From the NCBI GenBank assembly GCA_964465915.1, contig CAYXMJ010000015.1, positions 1 through 29,734 on the forward strand: 29,734 nt of DNA, given 5' to 3'. Below are positions 15,976 through 21,790 of the stretch, piece after piece; positions within the stretch are counted from its first letter, which is position 1, and every line of letters starts with the position of its first letter. The notes below the pieces were generated by a model. That model searched no databases and was not told the DNA's origin. It worked only from the letters and a program-made list of their open reading frames with translations. A program made the position numbers and the translations under genes. The DNA comes from CAVPHV01 sp964465915 (lineage in GTDB: Bacteria > Actinomycetota > Acidimicrobiia > Spongiisociales > UBA5794).

Positions 15976-16314
15976 CTAGTCCTCTTCGAGAATCCGTTCT
16001 ATCAGTGCGTCCGCGGCGCGTTGGCCGACAGTCTCGCCGTATCTCTTGTCGAGCAGAGCCCGCATGTCGGCAATGATGTCTTCCCGTTCCTGGCTCTCGT
16101 CCTTGAGCGATGGGCCGAGCATCTTGGTGCCGTCGATCCACGGTTTGGCGTCATCGGACCATGGGATGAGCACGAGCCATGACCACACCGACTTCCCGTT
16201 GCCGAGGTCGGTGCGGCGCGTCAAGCCGACGCTGCCGTAGGGGAGCGACTCCCAACCCATCGTGCGCAGCGTGTCGCGCCCGTCGGGCATCCCGGTCACG
16301 TCGAAGTTGGTCAT
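15976..16314 (-). CDS. Hypothetical 112-residue protein
   Basis: I do not recognise a family. The protein is soluble, with a DGRDTL segment, a tryptophan-rich centre (WSWLVLIPWSDDAKPWIDGTK) and a charged, probably helical C-terminus. It is likely real: ATG 16314 follows a clear AGGAAGG ribosome-binding site, a TAGCGT hexamer lies about 26 nt upstream of the start, and the composition resembles an ordinary folded protein. It stands alone between the SOD-like lipoprotein gene and the M24 peptidase gene on the same strand. Confidence 0.65.
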   Translation of the reverse strand: MTNFDVTGMPDGRDTLRTMGWESLPYGSVGLTRRTDLGNGKSVWSWLVLIPWSDDAKPWIDGTKMLGPSLKDESQEREDIIADMRALLDKRYGETVGQRAADALIERILEED

Positions 16315-16375
16315 GGTGGCCTTCCTGCAGGATTCGACAACGCTAGTGGTCGCGGTCTCCTACAGGGAGCAGCAG

Positions 16376-16942
16376 TCAACGGGCGACATCGTCGAGATCG
16401 GCACATGCCAGCTTTGGGGTGTCATCGCCGGCGATGTGGATCACCACGCTGCGGGCCCGCTCATCGGCAGCTTGAGGGTTCTCGACCGTCATCATGGCAA
16501 TACCGCCGGGGTCGCTGGTGAGGGCGAGATGGATCTCGTTGGGCGGCAAGTCGTCACCGGCTGGGTCGTGCTTGTAGTGGGGTCCGCCGGCCTCGTAGCA
16601 GGGACCCTCGTGGACGTGGGCGATGAACGCGGTGTCGGGCGGCAGACCTTGGAGGCGGAGCGTCACCGTCGTCCCTGCTACATGGCGGGCCAGGTCGGCC
16701 TCGCCGCTCGGCGTCCTGCCGGCCGGCGCCGTCGGCAGTGCAACGAACTCGCCGGTGCTGAGGCTGGCGTCTTCGATCGCATCGGCCGGGGTGGCAGCGG
16801 GGTCGCCCATGTCCATCTCCATTCCCATCGGCTCAACCTGCGCCGTGTCCGGGGTCGTCGTGTCCTGCGCTGCGTCGGTCCCGCAGGCGCTCAGTCCCAC
16901 GGCCAGCGCAACTGCGACGAACGTGTGAGCCGTGTGTCTCAT
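16376..16942 (-). CDS. Cu/Zn superoxide dismutase-like lipoprotein
   Basis: Exported lipoprotein of 188 residues with an N-terminal hydrophobic signal ending in lipobox LSAC (Cys20). A Met/Asp-rich linker (MGMEMDMGD, 39-47) precedes a domain of Cu/Zn SOD type. HVHEG supplies candidate copper ligands His109 and His111. GGPHYKH holds His122 and His125, NEIH His138, and VVIH His169. Cys115 and Cys180 match the SOD intrasubunit disulfide. The residue three before the second cysteine, the catalytic arginine in true SODs, is Lys177, and the zinc loop is short. It may therefore bind copper without full SOD activity. ATG 16942 has a GGAAAGGA ribosome-binding site; the longer frame to 16975 is rejected. 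Confidence 0.75.
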   Translation of the reverse strand: MRHTAHTFVAVALAVGLSACGTDAAQDTTTPDTAQVEPMGMEMDMGDPAATPADAIEDASLSTGEFVALPTAPAGRTPSGEADLARHVAGTTVTLRLQGLPPDTAFIAHVHEGPCYEAGGPHYKHDPAGDDLPPNEIHLALTSDPGGIAMMTVENPQAADERARSVVIHIAGDDTPKLACADLDDVAR

Positions 16943-17050
16943 GCCGGTCCTTTCCGTATTGACTCGATGTAGCACCGTTCTACGGGAGGCCGATGAGGGC
17001 GGGGTGAGTCGTCGATGAGCCGGCGATGAGACCGAGGTGGGGGCGGTGGG

Positions 17051-19126
17051 CTAGTCCTGCGGTGCGGCGTTGGCGAAGAACACGGCTACGGCGCGTCCCC
17101 CGACCCGATAGGTGGGTATCGCCACGGCCGAGGCCTCTTGAGGCGTCGAGATGTCATCGGGGGCGGCAAGCGCAGTGTCGACGACCCGTCGCCAGCCGCT
17201 GGTTGCCCAGTCGGGAAGCGGTGGCAGCTCAAAATCGAGGGGAGCCCAGTACCCGTTGAGGGCAAAATGCATCAGGAGGTCTCCCGACAACGACTGGGCC
17301 GACAGAGCAATACTGCGCGAGTGGTGCGAGAAGTCGGGTTCGTCGACCTTCACCCCGTGGAACCGGATCTTTGCCCGCTCCATCAGGTCGATGAGGGTCA
17401 AGTGGGGCTCGGTGGTGACGGTGTCACGCTGCAGCCGGAGCCTGATGAGCCCCTTCACGAAGCGGTGGATGTCGGCGTGACGATCGAGGTCGTGCCAGTC
17501 AAACCAGCTGGTCTCATTGTCCTGGCAATAGGCGTTGTTGTTGCCGTCCTGGGTGCGGCGGACTTCGTCGCCCATCAGCAGCATGGGAGCGCCGAGCGAC
17601 ATCATCGTGATGGTCAGCAGGTTCTTGACCTGCCGGTTGCGGAGCGCCTCGATAACGGGGTCACTGGTCGGACCCTCGGTGCCGCAGTTCCAGCTGACGT
17701 TGTAGTCGGTTCCGTCCCGGCCGTCCTCCCGGTTGGCCGCGTTGTGCTTACGGTTGAACGAGACGAGGTCGTTGACGGTGAAGCCGTCGTGGCTGGTGAC
17801 GAAGTTGATGCTCTGCTCGGCTTCGCGGGGCTCGTCGGCATACATATCCGGACTGCCGACCAAGCGGTCTGCGATGCGAGTAATGGTACCGGCGTCGCCG
17901 CGCACGAAGGCGCGCACATCATCTCGGAACTTGCCGTTCCACTCCTTCCAACTGTCGCCGACGAAGTCGCCCACCTGGTAGAGGCCGGCGGCATCCCAGG
18001 CTTCTGCGATCAGCTTGGTGCCGGCGAGGTGGGGATCGGACTCGATGTCCCACAGCACCGGGGGATTGGGTAGCGGGAAGCCGCGCTCGTCGCGTGACAA
18101 GATCGAGGCGAGGTCGAACCGGAATCCATCGATATGCATCTCGCCCACCCAGTAGTGGAGGCTGTCGAGGATGAGGCGCCGCACGATGGACTGATTGGCG
18201 TTGAGGGTGTTGCCGCAGCCCGAGTAGTTGGCGTAGTCGCGGCCGCCGTTCTCGAGGATGTAGTAGGTCGAGTTCTCGAACCCGCGGAAGCTCATCGTGG
18301 CGCCGTTGGCGCCGGCTTCGGCCGTGTGGTTGTAGACGACATCAAGGAACACTTCGATGTCGGCGCGGTGGAGCGCCTTGACCATGTCACGGAACTCGTC
18401 GAGCGGGCCGAGGGCGTCACGGCGTGAGCTGTAGCCGGCATGGGGGGCGAAGAACGAGATCGGGGCGTAGCCCCAGTAGTTGGGGAGGCCGAAGTCGGCG
18501 TCCTGGCGGTCGAACTGGAACACCGGCATGAGTTCGACGGCGGTAACCCCGAGGTCCTTGAGGTACGGGATCTTGTCGATCAGACCGGCATAGGTACCTC
18601 GTCGCTGCGGATCGACTCCCGAGTTGGGGTTCTTCGTGAACCCGCCTACGTGCATCTCGTAGATGACCGACCCGGCAAAGGGGCGCCGGAGCGGCAGGTC
18701 TCCCTCCCAGTCGTAGGTCGTTGGGTCGGCGACGACGCTCTTGAAGGCGGCCGCGTCGTTACGGCCTGGCTCGATGGCGGCCCGTCGATCGTACCCGGAG
18801 GGGGTGACGACGGCACGACCGTACGGATCGACCAGCACCTTGTCGGCGTCGAAACGGTGACCACGGTCGGGGTCGAACGGTCCGTGGGCGCGGTACCCGT
18901 AGATCTGGCCGGGACCGATCCCGGCAACGAACACGTGCCAGTAGTGGTAGGTGCGGTGCGGATCGGGGTCCAGCTGCAGGACGCGGGCAGGCTCGCTGTC
19001 GTCAACGTGGTCGTAGAGCAGAAGGTCAACCCGAGTGGCGCTGCGGGAGTAGACGCTGAAGTTGACGCCGTCCGGCTCGACGAGGGCTCCGAGTGGGCTG
19101 GGACATCCGGGATACTGTTCGACCAT
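17051..19126 (-). CDS. glgX: Glycogen debranching enzyme / isoamylase
   Basis: Glycoside hydrolase family 13 debranching enzyme that cleaves alpha-1,6 branches of glycogen limit dextrin. The 691-residue protein begins YPGCPSPLGA and GVNFSVYSRSA, the N-terminal CBM48-type domain. The catalytic barrel follows, with DVVYNH (262-267), GFRFDLA with nucleophile Asp338, IAEAWD with acid/base Glu375, and TSHDG with Asp447. GFENSTYY and the RNRQVKNLL region are typical of GlgX. ATG 19126 is chosen because it lies just before the conserved start and has GAGAAT 6 nt upstream. An upstream in-frame ATG at 19165 lies inside the palindromic repeat and would add 13 residues. No other glycogen gene is adjacent. 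Confidence 0.93.
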   Translation of the reverse strand: MVEQYPGCPSPLGALVEPDGVNFSVYSRSATRVDLLLYDHVDDSEPARVLQLDPDPHRTYHYWHVFVAGIGPGQIYGYRAHGPFDPDRGHRFDADKVLVDPYGRAVVTPSGYDRRAAIEPGRNDAAAFKSVVADPTTYDWEGDLPLRRPFAGSVIYEMHVGGFTKNPNSGVDPQRRGTYAGLIDKIPYLKDLGVTAVELMPVFQFDRQDADFGLPNYWGYAPISFFAPHAGYSSRRDALGPLDEFRDMVKALHRADIEVFLDVVYNHTAEAGANGATMSFRGFENSTYYILENGGRDYANYSGCGNTLNANQSIVRRLILDSLHYWVGEMHIDGFRFDLASILSRDERGFPLPNPPVLWDIESDPHLAGTKLIAEAWDAAGLYQVGDFVGDSWKEWNGKFRDDVRAFVRGDAGTITRIADRLVGSPDMYADEPREAEQSINFVTSHDGFTVNDLVSFNRKHNAANREDGRDGTDYNVSWNCGTEGPTSDPVIEALRNRQVKNLLTITMMSLGAPMLLMGDEVRRTQDGNNNAYCQDNETSWFDWHDLDRHADIHRFVKGLIRLRLQRDTVTTEPHLTLIDLMERAKIRFHGVKVDEPDFSHHSRSIALSAQSLSGDLLMHFALNGYWAPLDFELPPLPDWATSGWRRVVDTALAAPDDISTPQEASAVAIPTYRVGGRAVAVFFANAAPQD

Positions 19127-19132
19127 GGCGTG

Positions 19133-19138
19133 ATTCTC
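19133..19138 (-). promoter_or_regulatory. -10-like hexamer upstream of glgX
   Basis: Minus-strand GAGAAT, then CACGCC (6 nt), then ATG 19126. The first base departs from TANNNT, but spacing and position support the shorter GlgX. Confidence 0.4.
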
Positions 19139-19152
19139 GCACCCCAAGAGGC

Positions 19153-19198
19153 TTTTGGCGGACATGAGCGCAACATGCTGCGCTGAGATCCGCCAAAA
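19153..19198. repeat. Palindromic repeat element, copy 2
   Basis: A 46-nt element with outer arms TTTTGGCGGA (19153-19162) and TCCGCCAAAA (19189-19198). The inner arms are AGCGCA (19167-19172) and TGCGCT (19179-19184), around a 6-nt loop. The outer and inner stems are separated by a non-pairing CATG/GAGA bulge. It lies between the AlbA_2-domain gene (ends 19214) and glgX, about 11 kb from copy 1. Like copy 1, it contains an ATG followed by TCCGCCAAAA on the minus strand (19165). Confidence 0.85.
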
Positions 19199-19213
19199 CG
19201 GGTTGCTGTACTC

Positions 19214-20005
19214 CTAGGTTGGCCAGCGTCTGGCCTGGTACTCGAGCACCTCGTCGGTGAGGAGGCGACGGGTCGAGTTGCCGAGACGCAGATAGAAGTC
19301 GGCGGTGCGTGGTCCCTTGGGCTCGTTGAGGAAGATCGGCATACCGGCAGGAGCCACCTCGACGCGACAAACCTCGGTAACCCCGGCCTTCTCGAAGGTG
19401 ACGGTGACGAACGTGACCGCGTTCTTGCCGAGGCAGGTTTGCATGTGGTCGGTGAGCCAGAGTTGGTAGCGATCGACATCGGGTGCCTTCATGACGGCCA
19501 GATCCCGTTCGAGTCCGACAGCCGAGCCATCATCGGCGACTCCGATGAGCAACGTACCACCTTCGGCGTTGAGGAAACCGGCGATGGTTCTGGCGACCAC
19601 CAGTTCGATCTTGTCGTCCCGCCGCCCCGTGTGCGTGTTGACCCGGGCTGTTTCCTTGAACTCGACGTGGCTGGTCTCCCCGGCCACGATCAGGTCCGCA
19701 ACCGATGGTGGCGGAGGCTCCGGTGCTGCGTGCCAGCCGAATTTGCGGGCCAACCAAGTGGCGATGAGCAGCACGATCACAGAACCGATAACGCTGCCGA
19801 GGATGGTCAGGAAGGTGAAGTCGGTGATAGAGTTGCCGCCGACCAGCAGGTTGACGGCTGTGGCTCCCAGCCCGGCTCCGACCACGCCGACGATGGTGGT
19901 CTCGGACCACGACAGCGGCGCCTCGCCGGGGACGATGAGCCGGGCGATCCAGCCGAACGCGAAGCCGCCGGCGAGAACCGTGGTGAGCAGCAGAAGGGGT
20001 TCCAC
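19214..20005 (-). CDS. Membrane protein with GlsB/YeaQ-like N-terminus and AlbA_2 (Schlafen-like) domain
   Basis: Protein of 263 residues with two parts. Residues about 1-90 hold three transmembrane segments in a pattern like the GlsB/YeaQ/YmgE (transglycosylase-associated) family: GWIARLIVPG, then TIVGVVGAGLGATAV, then a third helix. After a proline-rich linker, residues about 103-260 form an AlbA_2 domain (the divergent AAA-4/Schlafen-like fold), with ETSHVEFKETAR and FLNAEGGTLLIGVADDG. AlbA_2 domains occur in transcription regulators, nucleic-acid enzymes and defence proteins; the role here is unknown. GTG 20005 has TACAAT 7 nt upstream, so initiation is probably leaderless. Confidence 0.78.
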   Translation of the reverse strand: MEPLLLLTTVLAGGFAFGWIARLIVPGEAPLSWSETTIVGVVGAGLGATAVNLLVGGNSITDFTFLTILGSVIGSVIVLLIATWLARKFGWHAAPEPPPPSVADLIVAGETSHVEFKETARVNTHTGRRDDKIELVVARTIAGFLNAEGGTLLIGVADDGSAVGLERDLAVMKAPDVDRYQLWLTDHMQTCLGKNAVTFVTVTFEKAGVTEVCRVEVAPAGMPIFLNEPKGPRTADFYLRLGNSTRRLLTDEVLEYQARRWPT

Positions 20006-20012
20006 GGCGCGG

Positions 20013-20018
20013 ATTGTA
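20013..20018 (-). promoter_or_regulatory. -10 hexamer of a leaderless promoter for the AlbA_2-domain gene
   Basis: Minus-strand TACAAT, one base from the consensus TATAAT, followed by 7 nt and GTG 20005. Confidence 0.5.
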
Positions 20019-20076
20019 TCGATTCGGCGGCGCCGCCCGACCGAGGTATTGCTGCTGCTCTGAGTGGGGGTGCGCC

Positions 20077-20949
20077 CTACAACTCGGCGATCTTGCCGAC
20101 AACCGGGGCAACCTGTTCGACGAGGGCAACGGGATCGGGTCCGACCGGCATGATCATCACGCCCTCGATGCCGACCGCAGCAAGGGCAGCCAGTTCGGTC
20201 ACGAACGCGTCCATGTCGCCCGTTGCCACCGCGCTACCTGTGTAGAGCACGGTCTTGCGGATAGCGTCGTAGTCGGTGCCTTCTCGTTCGCAGTGGTCGC
20301 GCAGCACGTTCAGTTTTTGGGTGGCATCCTCGGGCGTGCCGACAAACAGGTTGCAGGCGTCGCCGTACTTTGCAACCAGGCGCAGGGTCTTCTTCTCTCC
20401 GCTTCCCCCGATCAGGATTGGGGGGTGGGGTTGCTGGAGGTTCTGCGGCGAGTTGAGCGTCTCGGCCAGCTGGTAATGCGTTCCCTCATAAGGGCCGTCG
20501 TTGTCGCTCCACATCTGGAGACAGATCTGGAGTGCCTCCTCGAGCCGTTCGAAGCGTTCGGCCAGAGGCGGGTAGGGAACGCCGAGGCCCACGTGCTCGC
20601 GCTCGTACCAAGCCGCGCCGATGCCCAGCTCGGCACGTCCTCCGGAGAGGACATCGAGAGTGGTCACGGTCTTGGCGAGCAAACCGGGGTGGCGGTAGGT
20701 AACGCCGGTGACGAGCAGCCCGAGGCGCACCCGGGAGGTCTTTGCCGCCAGATAGCCGAGCGTGGTGTAGCCCTCGAGCATCGGCTCCTCGGCCTGGAAG
20801 AAGGCGTCCATCTGGAACCAGTGGTCCATGACCGACAGCACGCCGAATCCGCTGTCATCAACCACTTCGGCGAGCCGGCCGAGTGTTGCTGCAGTGCCAT
20901 GCGGGCTCTCCGGCCAAGTAAAATTGGCAACGTGCACACCGACTTCCAT
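20077..20949 (-). CDS. LLM-class F420/flavin-dependent oxidoreductase
   Basis: Luciferase-like monooxygenase superfamily member of 290 residues. It starts with MEVGVHVANFTWPE and has the TIM-barrel pattern of the F420-dependent branch: VMDHWFQM, EGYTTLGYLAAKTSRVRLGLLVTGVTYRHPGLLAKTVTTLD and GRAELGIGAAWYEREH. PILIGGSGEKKTLRLVAKYGD is also typical. Cofactor F420 is inferred from subfamily features and actinobacterial context; FMN cannot be excluded and the substrate is unknown. ATG 20949 is chosen because GAAGGGGAA lies 8 nt upstream and the family begins here; the same frame runs open through the scaffold gap only by chance. It is divergent from the DUF1269 gene, 115 nt away. Confidence 0.88.
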   Translation of the reverse strand: MEVGVHVANFTWPESPHGTAATLGRLAEVVDDSGFGVLSVMDHWFQMDAFFQAEEPMLEGYTTLGYLAAKTSRVRLGLLVTGVTYRHPGLLAKTVTTLDVLSGGRAELGIGAAWYEREHVGLGVPYPPLAERFERLEEALQICLQMWSDNDGPYEGTHYQLAETLNSPQNLQQPHPPILIGGSGEKKTLRLVAKYGDACNLFVGTPEDATQKLNVLRDHCEREGTDYDAIRKTVLYTGSAVATGDMDAFVTELAALAAVGIEGVMIMPVGPDPVALVEQVAPVVGKIAEL

Positions 20950-21018
20950 GATGTCTTCCCCTTCAGATTCCGCGACCGGACCCTCCGACGCTACCGGTGG
21001 AGCTGGTTCTACCGGAAG

Positions 21019-21024
21019 TAGAAT
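21019..21024 (+). promoter_or_regulatory. Candidate -10 hexamer of the DUF1269 gene promoter
   Basis: TAGAAT lies 40 nt before ATG 21065 in the divergent region shared with the LLM oxidoreductase gene. No good -35 was found. Confidence 0.35.
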
Positions 21025-21064
21025 CCACCGCAACCGACGGTCGGCTTGACCTTCAGGAGGATTG

Positions 21065-21765
21065 ATGACCGACGAACAGAATCTCGAACTCGTAGCCGCG
21101 GTGTACCCGAACAACTTCCAGGCGAAGGCAACGATGAACGAGCTCGAGACTCTCCACAAGGACGGCACCATCGAGATCGTCGATGCCGCCGTCTTGGTCC
21201 GCGAGTACTCGGGCGAACTCTCGATCAGCGATTGGGCTGATGTGGCGCCGAAGAAGGGTGCCGGTCGTGGAGCCGTGATTGGCGGCGTNNNNNNNNNNNN
21301 NNNNNNNNNNNNNNNNNNNNNNNNNNNNNNNNNNNNNNNNNNNNNNNNNNNNNNNNNNNNNNNNNNNNNNNNNNNNNNNNNNNNNNNNGGGCTGATGTGG
21401 CGCCGAAGAAGGGTGCCGGTCGTGGAGCCGTGATTGGCGGCGTGATCGGGGTGATCTTCCCGCCGTCGTTGCTTGCCGGCGCCGCCATCGGTGCCGCTGC
21501 GGGCGCTGTTGTCGGCAAGGCAACCGAGAAGGGCTTCGATGACGACATGCTCCGGGAGTTGGCGAAGGATCTCGAGCCGGGAAAATCGGCGCTCATCGCA
21601 GTCGTGAGCCACGAGTGGCACGGTTCTCTGGTGGCAACCATCCGTGGTTCAGATCGCATCCTCAATCGAACCGTTGGTGCCGAGGAGTACCTGGACGTTC
21701 AGATGGAAGAGGGCGTTCCGATCCAGGACTACTTCAAGAAGGACGAGGACAAAGACGTCGACTGA
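21065..21765 (+). CDS. DUF1269 glycine-zipper protein, interrupted by a scaffold gap
   Basis: The 5' part begins MTDEQNLELVAAVYPNNFQAKATMNEL, the start of DUF1269-type proteins. After the gap comes a glycine-zipper hydrophobic stretch (SLLAGAAIGAAAGAVVGKATEKGF), then a C-terminal domain ending KKDEDKDVD. The 100 Ns at 21289-21388 are flanked by an exact 55-bp duplication. Collapsing it (joining 21288 to 21444) gives a continuous 181-residue frame, so the gene is almost certainly intact. ATG 21065 follows AGGAGG by 4 nt. Family members are often membrane-associated and of unknown function. It converges on the molybdopterin oxidoreductase gene. Confidence 0.85.
21234..21288 (+). repeat. 55-bp direct duplicate, left of the gap
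   Basis: Identical to 21389-21443. It is the end of one contig, repeated as the start of the next. Confidence 0.9.
21289..21388. other. Assembly gap of exactly 100 N
   Basis: A round-number run of Ns between two copies of the same 55-bp sequence. It represents unknown distance inserted by scaffolding, not real unsequenced DNA of this length. Confidence 0.97.
21389..21443 (+). repeat. 55-bp direct duplicate, right of the gap
   Basis: Second copy of 21234-21288 with no mismatch. Overlapping contig ends of this size are what a de Bruijn-graph assembler using k=55 would leave. Confidence 0.9.
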
Positions 21766-21770
21766 GGGGC

Positions 21771-21790
21771 CGCGCCGGTTATTCGGCGCG
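21771..21790. terminator. Hairpin between convergent DUF1269 and molybdopterin oxidoreductase genes
   Basis: CGCGCCG (21771-21777) pairs with CGGCGCG (21784-21790) around a 6-nt AT-rich loop. The minus-strand stop codon (TAA, 21781-21779) lies in the loop. It can serve either direction. Confidence 0.5.

Noticed and set aside
14968..16182. 404-codon open frame on the plus strand
   Set aside because: Antisense to the M24 peptidase and hypothetical genes, which have complete motifs and start signals.
19127..19165. GlgX starting at the repeat-encoded ATG 19165
   Set aside because: The added 13 residues are not family-like and a -10-like hexamer sits 6 nt before ATG 19126; not fully excluded.
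20026..20037. GGCGGCGCCGCC palindrome after the LLM oxidoreductase gene
   Set aside because: Simple GC-rich triplet-like palindrome that occurs easily by chance and leaves no room for a loop.
21234..21443. A genuine tandem repeat in the DUF1269 gene
   Set aside because: The two copies are exact, flank a round 100-N gap, and collapsing them restores the frame; an assembly artefact explains everything.
20950..21621. N-terminal extension of the LLM oxidoreductase through the scaffold gap
   Set aside because: The frame stays open only because of the Ns and antisense coding; the family starts at 20949 with its own ribosome-binding site.
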